64,000 nucleotides of DNA. Source: Thermodesulfobium narugense DSM 14796 (GTDB taxonomy: Bacteria; Thermodesulfobiota; Thermodesulfobiia; Thermodesulfobiales; Thermodesulfobiaceae). Where the stretch lies: contig NC_015499.1 of assembly GCF_000212395.1 (NCBI RefSeq), positions 1,093,421-1,157,420 of the forward strand, given 5' to 3'. Positions 17,867 through 27,646 of this stretch are shown here, piece by piece (within the stretch, counting starts at the first letter, position 1; the number at the start of each line of letters is the position of its first letter). Under the pieces are notes generated by a model that saw nothing but the letters and a program-made list of their open reading frames with translations, searched no databases and was not told where the DNA came from. The position numbers and the translations under genes were made by a program.

Positions 17867-19129
17867 CTATATATCAAATTCTCTTGGATCGGTAATATAT
17901 CCTGTAATCGCAGAAGCTGCCGCTGTAAGAGGTGAAGAAAGATATATATACGAATCAGGATTGCCCATCCTTCCATGGAAATTTCTATTTGACGTAGCAA
18001 GCGCCACTTCGTTGTCTCCTAAAATACCTTCGTGAACACCCACACAGGGCCCACACCCTGGTGCCATTATACTTGCTCCTGCATCTACAAGAATTTCGAT
18101 AATTCCTTCTTTTAGTGCATCCAGATATACCTTTCTAGATGCTGGAACTACAATTAACCTTACGCCCTTTGCAACTTTTTTTCCTCTTAATAATTTTGCA
18201 GCCATCCTTAGATCCTCAAGCCTACCATTTGTACATGAGCCAAGAAAGACCTGATTAATTTTTATATCTTTCAGGTTCTTTGCTCTTCTTGCAGTGTGTA
18301 CATAATGCGGTACACTAACCATTGGCTCAATCTCTTCAAGTTTAAATTCCAGTCTATCAATATATTCTGCATCCAAATCAGGATTTAACTCTTTGAAGTC
18401 TTCAAATCTGTTATTTTTTTCAAGAAATTCTCTTGTAACTTCATCAGAAGGAAATATCCCTACCTTAGCTCCACACTCAATTGCCATATTTGATATCGTT
18501 AACCTATCATGAATTGGAATATTTTCTACATCTCCCGAAAATTCAAGCGCTTGATAACTGGCACCGTTTGATCCAAAGTGCTTTACAATGGATATGATAA
18601 TATCCTTTCCAGTAATATATTTAGGCATCTTGCCAGTAAGCTTTATGAGTATACTCTCAGGAATTCTAAACCAATTCTTTCCAAGGCCCATAGAAACTGC
18701 TATATCGGTAGAACCCATACCAGTTGCAAAGGCACCAAGTGCACCACCTGTGCAGGTGTGAGAATCTGCTCCAACAACTATGTCAAATGGTCTTACAAGA
18801 GATTCTATTGCAATCTGATGACAAACACCATCTCCGATATCGTATAGTTTACAACCTAATTTTGAAGCCATTGTTCTCAAATATATATGATCGTTTGATA
18901 ACTCCTTTCTTGGAGAAGGAGCAGCATGGTCCAAAAAAATAGCAGTATTTTCTGGAAATGCAAGGCTTTTCTTTTCAAGCTTTTCAAACTGTCTAAAAGA
19001 TAGGGGTCCTGTGCCATCTTGAACATAAACAAGATCTACAGGAACAATTATCATCATCCCAGGGCTTACATCGCTTTCAGTCTTTCTCTCAAAGATCTTT
19101 TGAACCATAGTTTTGGCCAAATTTTTCAC
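17867..19129 (-). CDS. Aconitase-superfamily large subunit (LeuC/HacA-like)
   Basis: Fe-S subunit of 420 residues. The three cluster cysteines are in GSCTNGR and in APGCGPCVG; GADSHTCTGGALGAFATGMGS and VPASR are further family blocks. The opening part with VYVQDGTGPLSFRQF and FLDHAAPSPRKEL groups it with the shorter, archaeal-type LeuC/HacA proteins. It is followed after 40 bases by the small subunit. It could be the aconitase that feeds the isocitrate dehydrogenase encoded 1 kb away, since no classical aconitase is in the window. Isopropylmalate isomerase is the main alternative. Confidence 0.85.
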   Translation of the reverse strand: MKNLAKTMVQKIFERKTESDVSPGMMIIVPVDLVYVQDGTGPLSFRQFEKLEKKSLAFPENTAIFLDHAAPSPRKELSNDHIYLRTMASKLGCKLYDIGDGVCHQIAIESLVRPFDIVVGADSHTCTGGALGAFATGMGSTDIAVSMGLGKNWFRIPESILIKLTGKMPKYITGKDIIISIVKHFGSNGASYQALEFSGDVENIPIHDRLTISNMAIECGAKVGIFPSDEVTREFLEKNNRFEDFKELNPDLDAEYIDRLEFKLEEIEPMVSVPHYVHTARRAKNLKDIKINQVFLGSCTNGRLEDLRMAAKLLRGKKVAKGVRLIVVPASRKVYLDALKEGIIEILVDAGASIMAPGCGPCVGVHEGILGDNEVALATSNRNFHGRMGNPDSYIYLSSPLTAAASAITGYITDPREFDI

Positions 19130-19242
19130 GTCCTTTCAATTTTCTGTTAATTAATTATAAAAGATATTTTTAATATAATACTAGAAGGTATTTAAGATAT
19201 ATAGATATAATCTTAATAATTCTTAAATAAGGAGCTAAAAAA

Positions 19243-20121
19243 ATGTCTAAAGCAAAGGTACTTTTAGATTTAATAAAAGCAAAGGAAATTCTGGTAATGC
19301 CTGGTGCCTACGATTGTCTTTCTGCAAAGATGGTAGAACTCGCTGGCTTCAAAGCTGTACAGATGTCTGGATATGGGTTTAGCGCAAGTTTACTCGGAAA
19401 ACCAGATATAGGCCTTTTAAGTTTTGACGAAATTTTGCGTCATACCCACAACATCTGTAATGCCGTAAATATTCCAGTAATGGCAGATGCAGATACAGGC
19501 TATGGAAATTCTCTAAACGTCATTCGGACAGTCCAGGAATTCGAACAAGCAGGTGCAGCTGGAATAAACCTTGAAGATCAAGTATGGCCAAAAAGATGTG
19601 GCCATATGGAAGGTAAAGATGTAATCCCAGCTGAAGAAATGGTAAAAAAGATTGAAGCTGCATTTTGGGCAAAAAAGGATAAAAACTTTGTGATTAATGC
19701 TAGGACTGATGCAAGACAAAAATATGGGCCAAAAGAAGCTATTAGAAGAGCAAAGCTTTATTGGGAAGCAGGAGCTGATTTGATATTTCTGGAAGCTCCA
19801 GAATCTATAGAAGAACTAAAAATGTATGCAAATGAGCTTGTCCCAAAAGGCATTAGAATAAGTGTAAACATGCTCGATGGAGGAAGAACTCCACTTCTTA
19901 GCTTTAAAGAACTTGAAGATATGGGATTTTCAAGAGTAAGTGTTCCTGTACTAACTATTTATGCAGCAGCAAAAGCTCTCTATGAAATACTTAATCAACT
20001 TTATAAAGATGGTACAAACAAAAACTTGCAGGACAAGATTTTCCCATTTCAAGAGTTTAATAAGTTAATAGGCCTCCCTGAAATTAGAGAGTTAGAAAAG
20101 AAATTTTTATCAGAAAAATAG
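19243..20121 (+). CDS. Isocitrate lyase / PEP-mutase superfamily enzyme (methylisocitrate- or dimethylmalate-lyase-like)
   Basis: TIM-barrel carbon-carbon lyase of 292 residues. The active-site loop KRCGH is intact, as are DADTGYG, INLEDQ and INARTDA, which bind metal and substrate. The length and the MPGAYDCLSAKMVE start match PrpB (2-methylisocitrate lyase) and 2,3-dimethylmalate lyase rather than the longer isocitrate lyases. It is divergent from the aconitase-like pair across a 113-base spacer. An aataaggagc Shine-Dalgarno precedes the ATG. A dehydratase pair next to such a lyase is also the arrangement of dimethylmalate-type pathways, so the exact substrate is not settled. Confidence 0.82.
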   Translation: MSKAKVLLDLIKAKEILVMPGAYDCLSAKMVELAGFKAVQMSGYGFSASLLGKPDIGLLSFDEILRHTHNICNAVNIPVMADADTGYGNSLNVIRTVQEFEQAGAAGINLEDQVWPKRCGHMEGKDVIPAEEMVKKIEAAFWAKKDKNFVINARTDARQKYGPKEAIRRAKLYWEAGADLIFLEAPESIEELKMYANELVPKGIRISVNMLDGGRTPLLSFKELEDMGFSRVSVPVLTIYAAAKALYEILNQLYKDGTNKNLQDKIFPFQEFNKLIGLPEIRELEKKFLSEK

Positions 20122-20135
20122 GAAATGCAAGATTA

Positions 20136-20183
20136 GGCCGCTAAATAGTTGTTCAAAGAAGACTTTGGGCAATTTTAGCGGCC
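20136..20183. terminator. Nested hairpin between convergent genes (probable terminator)
   Basis: Ten-base perfect outer stem GGCCGCTAAA (20136-20145) with TTTAGCGGCC (20174-20183), and an inner 5-bp stem CAAAG (20154-20158) with CTTTG (20163-20167). It lies between the convergent lyase gene and icd. There is no T-run on either side, so a Rho-independent role is less certain than the position suggests. Confidence 0.6.
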
Positions 20184-20199
20184 ATCATCAGTAAAATTT

Positions 20200-22437
20200 C
20201 TATATCATATTCACTATACTGTTTAAAATCTTGCTTGGACGCATTAACCTTTCTACAATATCCTCTTCTGGTTTGTAATAACCCTTTATGTCAACTTTTT
20301 TACCCTGAACGCTCAAGAGTTCTTCATTAATTTTGTCTTCATTTTTATCAAGTTCATCCTTTACTTTTAGAAATTTTTCTTTTATATCAATATCTTCTTG
20401 CTGACTTGAAAGATGATTGGCCCAATATTTCATGAAATAATAGTGTTCTCCCCTGTTATCAATTTCACCAACCTTTCTCGATGGCCACTTTTTATTTGAA
20501 AGGATATCAGATATTGCACCTTCACAAGCATTTGCTAAAATGAAAGCTTTTTTGTAATTATACTTATCAAAAATAAACTTTAGACTCTGAGAAATGGCCA
20601 CAAATTCTGCAATTGAATCCCATCTCAAGTGATTTTGGTTAATGAATTGTTCTACATGCTTTGGAGCACTACCTCCTGCTCCAGTTTCAAACATTCGACC
20701 ACCTGAAAGAAGAGGAATTATAGAAAAGACCTTTGCGCTAGTTCCTACTTCTAATATAGGAAAAAGATCAGAAAGATAATCTCTTAATATATTTCCAGTT
20801 ACTGCAATTACATCTTGACCTCTTCTAATCAACTCCAATGTAGCTTTCATGGCATCTGAAGGTCTCATTATTTTTATATCTAGATCTCTAAGATCGTAAG
20901 TTTTCAAATATTCTCTTATCTTTTTAATCTCCTCTCTATCGTGAGGCCTATTTTCATCCAGCCAGAATATAGCAGGAATATTATTTTTTTTAGTTTCCTC
21001 TATGGCAATTTGAATCCAGTTTTTAATAGCAACATCTTTTACCTGGCAACCTCTCCATATATCCCCTTTCTCAACCGAGTGCTCCATAAGAATTTGACCG
21101 TTTTCAACATCAACTACCCTAAAAGTTCCATCATCTGGCGCAAGAAAGGTCTTATCATGGGATCCATATTCTTCAGCTTTCATTGCAATCAATCCTACAT
21201 CTATAACGGTCCCCATAGTAGTTCTATCAAAAGCGCCGTTTTTCTTACAATCCTCAACTATAGCCGAATAGATAGTAGCATAAGACCTATCAGGAATAAC
21301 TATCTTCACGTCGTGAAGCTTTCCATCTGGTCCCCAGGCTTTCCCCCCATCTCTGATTATAGTAGGAATTGAGGCATCTATCAGGACAAGATTTGGCATA
21401 TGAAGATTTGTAATCCCTTTATTTGAATCAACCATATACAAACCTGGATTTTTTTCATAAGTAGCTTCTATGTCCTTTTTTATCTCAACTTTCTTATCAT
21501 CAGATAAATTTTCTAATTTTGAAAAGAGATCGCTTAAGCCGTTGTTTGGATTTACTCCTAAACTATTAAAAGTATCTTGATGTTTAGCGAACACATCCTT
21601 AAAATACGCCCTGATAGCATAGCCGAATAGAACTGGATCAGAAACCTTCATCATTGTAGCCTTAAGATGCAGTGACCACAAAATGCCCTCTTTCTTCGCA
21701 TCCCTTATTTGATTCTCATAGAAATTAGATAAAGCCTTTATGCTTATAAATGAGCCGTCAAATATTTCTCCCTTTAATAAATCTAAATCTTTAAAAATTG
21801 TGATATTGTTGTTTTTATCTATAAACTCTATTCTTACTCTGGTGTCTTTAGTAAGTGTTATTGATCTTTCATGGCCATAAAAATCTCCATCAGTCATGTG
21901 AGAAACGTGAGTCTTAGAAGAGGGATTCCACTCCTTCAAAGGAAGCCCCATCAAATCAGGAAACTTTTTGGCAGTTTCTTTAATTGACCTTGGAACAGCA
22001 CGGATGTTGTTCCCTTGCCTTAGCACTGGATTCACAGCACTGCCTAAGATCTTAGAATATCTTTCCCTTATTTTCTCGTCTTGAGCTGATTTTAGCTCAT
22101 CTGGATAATCTGGAATGTTAAAACCTTTTGCCTGCAACTCTTTTATGGCATCCTTCAATTGTGGAAGAGAAGCGCTTATATTTGGCAGCTTTATGAGAAT
22201 GGTATCTGGCTTGTTTACAAGTTCACCGAGAATAGAGAGATCGTCAGAGACTCTTTGATCTTGGGTTAAAAAGTCAGAAAAATTGGCCAATATCCTTGAC
22301 GAAAGGGAGATATCCTTTATATCTATCTCGATATCCGACACATCAAAAAATTTCTTTACAATCGGAAGCAAGGAAAATGTAGCAAGATATGGAGCCTCAT
22401 CAGTAATAGTCCAAATCACCTTCACTCTATCTTTCAT
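20200..22437 (-). CDS. icd: Monomeric NADP-dependent isocitrate dehydrogenase
   Basis: Large single-chain isocitrate dehydrogenase (745 residues; the monomeric family is about 740) that converts isocitrate to 2-oxoglutarate with NADP. It is unrelated in length to the ordinary 400-residue dimeric form. Recognisable segments: [18 protein letters not shown] at the start, [22 protein letters not shown], a block around [16 protein letters not shown], and [12 protein letters not shown], which is the most conserved part of the family. The product feeds 2-oxoglutarate into the adjacent KorDABC reaction. The 98-base spacer to the upstream methylase operon is AT-rich and probably holds its own promoter. 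Confidence 0.95.
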   Translation of the reverse strand: MKDRVKVIWTITDEAPYLATFSLLPIVKKFFDVSDIEIDIKDISLSSRILANFSDFLTQDQRVSDDLSILGELVNKPDTILIKLPNISASLPQLKDAIKELQAKGFNIPDYPDELKSAQDEKIRERYSKILGSAVNPVLRQGNNIRAVPRSIKETAKKFPDLMGLPLKEWNPSSKTHVSHMTDGDFYGHERSITLTKDTRVRIEFIDKNNNITIFKDLDLLKGEIFDGSFISIKALSNFYENQIRDAKKEGILWSLHLKATMMKVSDPVLFGYAIRAYFKDVFAKHQDTFNSLGVNPNNGLSDLFSKLENLSDDKKVEIKKDIEATYEKNPGLYMVDSNKGITNLHMPNLVLIDASIPTIIRDGGKAWGPDGKLHDVKIVIPDRSYATIYSAIVEDCKKNGAFDRTTMGTVIDVGLIAMKAEEYGSHDKTFLAPDDGTFRVVDVENGQILMEHSVEKGDIWRGCQVKDVAIKNWIQIAIEETKKNNIPAIFWLDENRPHDREEIKKIREYLKTYDLRDLDIKIMRPSDAMKATLELIRRGQDVIAVTGNILRDYLSDLFPILEVGTSAKVFSIIPLLSGGRMFETGAGGSAPKHVEQFINQNHLRWDSIAEFVAISQSLKFIFDKYNYKKAFILANACEGAISDILSNKKWPSRKVGEIDNRGEHYYFMKYWANHLSSQQEDIDIKEKFLKVKDELDKNEDKINEELLSVQGKKVDIKGYYKPEEDIVERLMRPSKILNSIVNMI

Positions 22438-22535
22438 AGCAATCTTCCCTTCAAATTTATTTTTTTGCTAAGAAAATATTATAAACTTATTTAGCGATTG
22501 GAATAGATTGAATTTTGGTTATTGATTTGGTTCAT

Positions 22536-24338
22536 TTAATGAAAATCAGATTTTCTATCCTTGTGAGGAATATCAGCAAAATCTATTGCAACGTTACTTA
22601 TAGATATCCTTGAAATAATCGGATAAATAAATGTAATTACTGGCAGCAAACAATAAACTATTACAATTACGATAAATAAAGTATAAATTAAGCCAGGCAA
22701 TTCAGGGACAAAATAATTTTCTGACAAACATACAATAGCAAATATTAGTATAAAAATAACAACTGGAATTGAAAAGCTTTTGGCTATTTCCCACCAATGC
22801 TCATTTGATAAAAACTTAGTTTTTTGTTGATTTTTCATTCCTATAATTTTTAATACAGCCTTATTGTCTGGATCTAAATCAATGGCTTTTTTTATCAATT
22901 CATTATACTTATCTAAGCTATCATTTTCTAGATATACTATAGCAAGTCTTACTTTTAATTTTGCCTTTTGCTCATTTGAAAGAAGAACTTTATTTTCTAC
23001 TAAGCATTTTTCTATTATTTCAATTAATTCTTTATATCCTTTTTTATCTTTTTCTAAATTATTTTCAAAATTTTTTACTTTTAAAAGAGTTATATCATAA
23101 GAAATATCAGCTTTTTCTTCCTGATAGCCCTGAGAGCTCAATTCATTTTTAATGTTTTCCATATTGCCAAGAGTCTCTTCGTAATCTTCCAATTTATTTA
23201 AGTTAATTTGGCATAAGCATAACTCATATAGATAGTCTTCGAAATCATATAAAAAATAAATTAAATTTTTCCTATTTTTTGTATTTGATTTATAACTTAG
23301 ATCAGGTATTTGACAAGCATTTTTTAGTATTTCTAATGCCTTATTGAAATTCTCTTCACTTCTTAAATAATCTTTTTCGTCCTCTAAAGATAGTCCCAAA
23401 TTATAGTAAAAATAACTTTCAGAAATTGTTTTATATTTCATCTTCTCAATTAATCTGATAGCTTTTAGATAGTTATCCTTTAACTCTTGCTTGCTTTGAT
23501 ATTCTGAAAATTGCGCTTTTGTATCGAAATAGATAAGATATTTAGTTTCATTTAAAACTTTTTCATAATTAAAATATTTCTCAAAATTTTTAAGATAATT
23601 CCATGCCTCATATTTATCATCATCGCTGTAAATATAATCAACCAGATCTAATAAAGCAAAAATATTCTCTCTAACCGACAAAGATTTTTCATAGTATAAC
23701 CTTTCCATATGTGAAAACTCATCGTAATAAGAGTAAACATCAGCTATTCCTTTGTAAATAAGAGCTTGCCAGATTCTATATTCTTCTGAATCAAAGTTTT
23801 GATTTTGAAATTCTGATTCTATCTGCTGAACTTTTGTAAAAATATTTGTTTTTAGTTTTATATATTCTGAAAATGGGATTTCTTTTATGCTAAATAGATT
23901 TTTAGCAATACCCAATATATAACAAAAAATATCAAGTAAAACTTTTAAACAAAAAGTAGAGATGTCTTTATCTAGTGGCTTTTCTAAAATACGATAAAAT
24001 TCAGGCAAAAGACTTTTAAATTCCTTTTGATATTCGTAGTTATCGCTCTTCTTAATTTTTTCTACATAAATTTTTGGAATCAAGTTAAGAGTAAAAAGTT
24101 TAAAATTAAACTCAAGTAAATATCCTATACTTGCATCTTTAGAACTTAATTCTTTTATATATTCGAAATATTCATCGAAATCATTTAGCCAGAACAAAGA
24201 CTCTAAACGGCAAAAATCTTTTAAACTTGAATCTGGCAAATCCTCACTTGATTTTAGAAAATCAGTAAAAAAGCCAAACAAAAATGCATTGTAAATTATA
24301 TTTAAGCTCTTTTCTTCAGAAATTTCATTTGTCCCCAT
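22536..24338 (-). CDS. TPR-like protein with C-terminal membrane anchor, third gene of the helicase/methylase operon
   Basis: Not a recognised family. The 600 residues are mainly alpha-helical and very rich in Glu, Lys, Tyr and Leu. Several stretches look like tetratricopeptide repeats, for example around residues 315-345 (YFYYNLGLSLEDEKDY) and 470-500 (LAIVYLENDSLDKYNELIKK). Two strong hydrophobic segments near the C-terminus (about 522-545 and 550-575) would anchor it in the membrane. Its ATG overlaps the stop of the methylase gene by one base (TAATG), so it is translated from the same message and likely works with that system. A sensor or membrane-tethered effector role is a guess from context only. 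Confidence 0.6.
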   Translation of the reverse strand: MGTNEISEEKSLNIIYNAFLFGFFTDFLKSSEDLPDSSLKDFCRLESLFWLNDFDEYFEYIKELSSKDASIGYLLEFNFKLFTLNLIPKIYVEKIKKSDNYEYQKEFKSLLPEFYRILEKPLDKDISTFCLKVLLDIFCYILGIAKNLFSIKEIPFSEYIKLKTNIFTKVQQIESEFQNQNFDSEEYRIWQALIYKGIADVYSYYDEFSHMERLYYEKSLSVRENIFALLDLVDYIYSDDDKYEAWNYLKNFEKYFNYEKVLNETKYLIYFDTKAQFSEYQSKQELKDNYLKAIRLIEKMKYKTISESYFYYNLGLSLEDEKDYLRSEENFNKALEILKNACQIPDLSYKSNTKNRKNLIYFLYDFEDYLYELCLCQINLNKLEDYEETLGNMENIKNELSSQGYQEEKADISYDITLLKVKNFENNLEKDKKGYKELIEIIEKCLVENKVLLSNEQKAKLKVRLAIVYLENDSLDKYNELIKKAIDLDPDNKAVLKIIGMKNQQKTKFLSNEHWWEIAKSFSIPVVIFILIFAIVCLSENYFVPELPGLIYTLFIVIVIVYCLLPVITFIYPIISRISISNVAIDFADIPHKDRKSDFH

Positions 24339-27300
24339 TATGAAGTCCCCTTTTCAATGATTTCTATTTCTTCTTCTTTTAAATCATATAATCGATAAAC
24401 AAGATTATCTATTTCATTTTTAAGTTGAGATGTATCTGAACCACTATCTTTTTGTTTAATATTAAGAATATCTTCAACCTTTGATTCTATTTCAGAAACA
24501 ATATTTTGATTTGATTTATCAATTTGTTTTATCGGAAGTTTGCCAATGTAATATTTATCAAAATGCATAGTTCTTATGGCTCTATTATAAACAAACCAGT
24601 AGTAAAACCATTCTGATAATTTAGAATTCAAGATTCCTAAAATATAACTATATGAAAAAATATTTTTAAATTCATCTTTAATATATGTATTCATTACCGT
24701 ATCTAAAGTTAGATTTCCATCAAAATCAATGGTAGCCATAATAAGCACCTTATCTACAGGATTCATTATATGAGCCACAATATTTTGAGACAAAATTTTA
24801 GGTGTTTTTTCTAAAAGTTTTTTTAGTTTTGGTCTGCTCAATTCATCTTTTGAAATCGCAATAAAATCAAGGTTTCCATAAATAGAATATTTTCCAATAT
24901 TTCTTCCTCTCAAGATCGGGATTCCATATTCATTAATTTTTTTCTGAAAAGGCATCCCTCTACATGTTTCAGAAATTTGTCCAAGCAATAAAGTTTTATC
25001 TTTGATTTTTTCTAAAATATTCTTCTTAGCGTTATTGATATAAATAGGTAAAATATCTAAACTTAAAGCGAAGGAGCTTTCAATTTCTCCTGTTTTTTTT
25101 ATGCAATCGAACCAGCCCTCACCTGTTAAAATATTGTATTGTTTTTGTTGAAATTTTGAATAACAAATTATTACCTGTTCGAGCTTAACGTGTTCAAATG
25201 CTTTGCTAACATCAATTATTGAATTTAATCTATTTTTAATTATCAAAAATTCTCTTGTTTTCGACCAGCCATCAGAATAGGCTAAAGATTTTGGAACTAT
25301 GTAAGTTACAACACCGTTACTTTTGATTATCTTAAAGCTAAATTCAATGAAAAGAGATGCTGAATTATTCTTTGAATCGCTATACTTGTATTTTGAAAGA
25401 TCAATCTTAGAAACATTAACTCCATACGGCGGGTTTCCAATTACAATGTCAAAGCCATCTATTACGCCAAACATCCACTCAGGGTCAAACCAATCAGCGC
25501 TTGAGTTTTGATCAAAGATATCAAAATTAGCTATTTTTTCAGAATCTTCAATAGAAAAATTATTTCTTTTAAGTTCATCTAATAGCTGTTTTCTCAATTT
25601 TTTATATTTATCTTGAAGTCTCATCTTTGCAGTTCTTGTATGGGTTCTAAACATCCTATGTCTAAGTTTTTTTAATTCTTCCTCTATCTTTTCTATATCG
25701 TCTGTATATAAAAGATTTTGAGGCTTATTTATGCCAATAAGCGAATTTGCAGCTATAAACTTTGTTTCAAGGTTAGGCAGGGCTTTTATGCCTGAATTTG
25801 GTCTATTTTTATCTACTTTCTGATCTATTACAAGAGATATAAAAAATCTTAATTTTGATATCTGAATGGCAATGGGCTGAATATCTACTCCATATATGCA
25901 GTTTTCTATAAGATATAGCTTTCTTGCATAGTCAGGATCGGCAAAACTCTTATCAAAAGATTCGTTTAGTTCTTTTAACATTATCTCTTTTTCAGATTCA
26001 TCCATATTATTAGAAATCTCTTCAGATTCGTTTACAGCCCTGTTATACACCAGGTCATACCAATATTTGTTATCAGGATCTAGCTTGCCCAAAATAAATG
26101 TAAGTCTGTGCAATATCCCCATAGGAAATGCACCAGATCCACAGGCAGGATCTAATACCTTTAGGTTAAATATAGAATCTATCAATCTATTCGTATCACT
26201 CTCGTTAAAAGGATTCCCTTCAGAAGAATACGAAAGAAGGTTTCTAAGTTTTTCAGTATTCTCATCAGATAAGCCTAAGATATTTAAAAAGTGATGAAAA
26301 AGGCTCTCTTCTACCATATAGTCCACTATCTCTCTTGGAGTATAATAGCTTCCTGTCGCCTTCCTTGCAGTAGTAGAGGTCTCAGGGTTATATGCTGCCA
26401 AAAGGTTTTCGAATACCTTTCCCAGAAGTTCAGGGTCAAGCGCTATCTCCTGATCGAACGGAGTATTTTCATCTATAGTAAAGTTGTAACTTTTCAATAT
26501 GTCAAAAAGCCCTCTTGTACTCTTTTTATTGCCACCCTGTATATAATTTGAGATGTCTATTTTCACTTCTTCAGGTTGAAAGAAAAGATAATCAGGTATC
26601 TTTGCTTGTTTATCTTTATTTCTGGAAAATCCGTCCAAATATATTACCTTTTTATCTTCATTTTCTTTGTCCAGACAATCAAATAAGCCGCCATTTAAAA
26701 ATGGAACAGTGCTAAATAGTTTCAGTACTTCGTCCTTACCTATAAGAAACTTGTCCGGATATCTATATAATGTTTTCACTCCGTAATCTGATCTATTTAT
26801 CAAAAAACCCTCATTTTTAGTAAAATCTCTTTGAGAGGGCTCGCAATTTAGCGTTGCAAAGAATAGATTTTGCAAGATAGCGTTGTAATAGTTGTTTGAA
26901 CTTTTATTTTTTAAAAAGTCTTTAACAATATTCTTTAACTCTTTTTCCGAAAAAAGAATTTCAGGCACCAAAAACTTCTCTTTTAGAAACCAGATAAATA
27001 TAACCCTGGTTATTAGTCTTATTAAAGACGTAGAATTTCTTATTTCTTTGTCTTTTTCCAGATTATCAGAAAACTTGAAGTCCTCCGGAAAATAGATCTT
27101 GTCCATAGCGTTGAAATACCAAGTCTGAATCTCATCATAAAAGGCCTTTGTTACTGGCTCTACAGAAAATGCACTCTTTATCTCCTCAAACGAGCTAAAA
27201 TTGCACTTTCCTATCTGATCTTTAAAGGTCTTGTTTGTAAGCTTTTTGTTCACGTAAAATGTAAATCTTTTGTAAGAGCTTAATCTACTTTTCGTTCCCG

Positions 27301-27646
27301 CATATTCTTTGTATATTAAAGATAATCTAAAACTGCCCTGTTCGTCATAAAAGGCAAAGATAGCGAGATCAAGGTTATGATCTTCTATAATCTGCTTGCC
27401 CAACTTATATTGTTCCTTTTTGCCAGACCTTTCGTTAAGCTCTTTGTTTACTTTTATTGAAAAGAGCCCCAATCTATTCATATCCTCAAATTCTATGCTC
27501 CCAAGATACCTTAAGTTTTTAAATCTATCATACCCTTCATAATAAAGTTCTTTCTTTTCAGGTTTAAATGAAGAATTAATTTCTAAAAGATTTATAAGCA
27601 TCTCATCTGAAAAATTATTTATCAACTCATCTATAATTTGACTCAC
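24338..27646 (-). CDS. Eco57I-type N6-adenine DNA methylase / type IIG-like protein
   Basis: Large 1102-residue protein of the Eco57I/COG1002 methylase group. SAM-binding motif I is LDPACGSGAFPMG (about residue 499) and the catalytic motif IV is IGNPPYG (about 739), diagnostic of N6-adenine methylation. The 480 N-terminal residues have the 'FAFYDEQGSFRLSLIY' type domain common to such proteins, and the C-terminal 300 residues (from about 880, TCRGMPFQK, LRGRNIG) look like a target-recognition domain. I do not see a clear PD-(D/E)xK nuclease motif. The cutting activity may come from the PLD domain of the upstream helicase, with which it overlaps by 4 bases. Confidence 0.82.
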   Translation of the reverse strand: MSQIIDELINNFSDEMLINLLEINSSFKPEKKELYYEGYDRFKNLRYLGSIEFEDMNRLGLFSIKVNKELNERSGKKEQYKLGKQIIEDHNLDLAIFAFYDEQGSFRLSLIYKEYAGTKSRLSSYKRFTFYVNKKLTNKTFKDQIGKCNFSSFEEIKSAFSVEPVTKAFYDEIQTWYFNAMDKIYFPEDFKFSDNLEKDKEIRNSTSLIRLITRVIFIWFLKEKFLVPEILFSEKELKNIVKDFLKNKSSNNYYNAILQNLFFATLNCEPSQRDFTKNEGFLINRSDYGVKTLYRYPDKFLIGKDEVLKLFSTVPFLNGGLFDCLDKENEDKKVIYLDGFSRNKDKQAKIPDYLFFQPEEVKIDISNYIQGGNKKSTRGLFDILKSYNFTIDENTPFDQEIALDPELLGKVFENLLAAYNPETSTTARKATGSYYTPREIVDYMVEESLFHHFLNILGLSDENTEKLRNLLSYSSEGNPFNESDTNRLIDSIFNLKVLDPACGSGAFPMGILHRLTFILGKLDPDNKYWYDLVYNRAVNESEEISNNMDESEKEIMLKELNESFDKSFADPDYARKLYLIENCIYGVDIQPIAIQISKLRFFISLVIDQKVDKNRPNSGIKALPNLETKFIAANSLIGINKPQNLLYTDDIEKIEEELKKLRHRMFRTHTRTAKMRLQDKYKKLRKQLLDELKRNNFSIEDSEKIANFDIFDQNSSADWFDPEWMFGVIDGFDIVIGNPPYGVNVSKIDLSKYKYSDSKNNSASLFIEFSFKIIKSNGVVTYIVPKSLAYSDGWSKTREFLIIKNRLNSIIDVSKAFEHVKLEQVIICYSKFQQKQYNILTGEGWFDCIKKTGEIESSFALSLDILPIYINNAKKNILEKIKDKTLLLGQISETCRGMPFQKKINEYGIPILRGRNIGKYSIYGNLDFIAISKDELSRPKLKKLLEKTPKILSQNIVAHIMNPVDKVLIMATIDFDGNLTLDTVMNTYIKDEFKNIFSYSYILGILNSKLSEWFYYWFVYNRAIRTMHFDKYYIGKLPIKQIDKSNQNIVSEIESKVEDILNIKQKDSGSDTSQLKNEIDNLVYRLYDLKEEEIEIIEKGTS

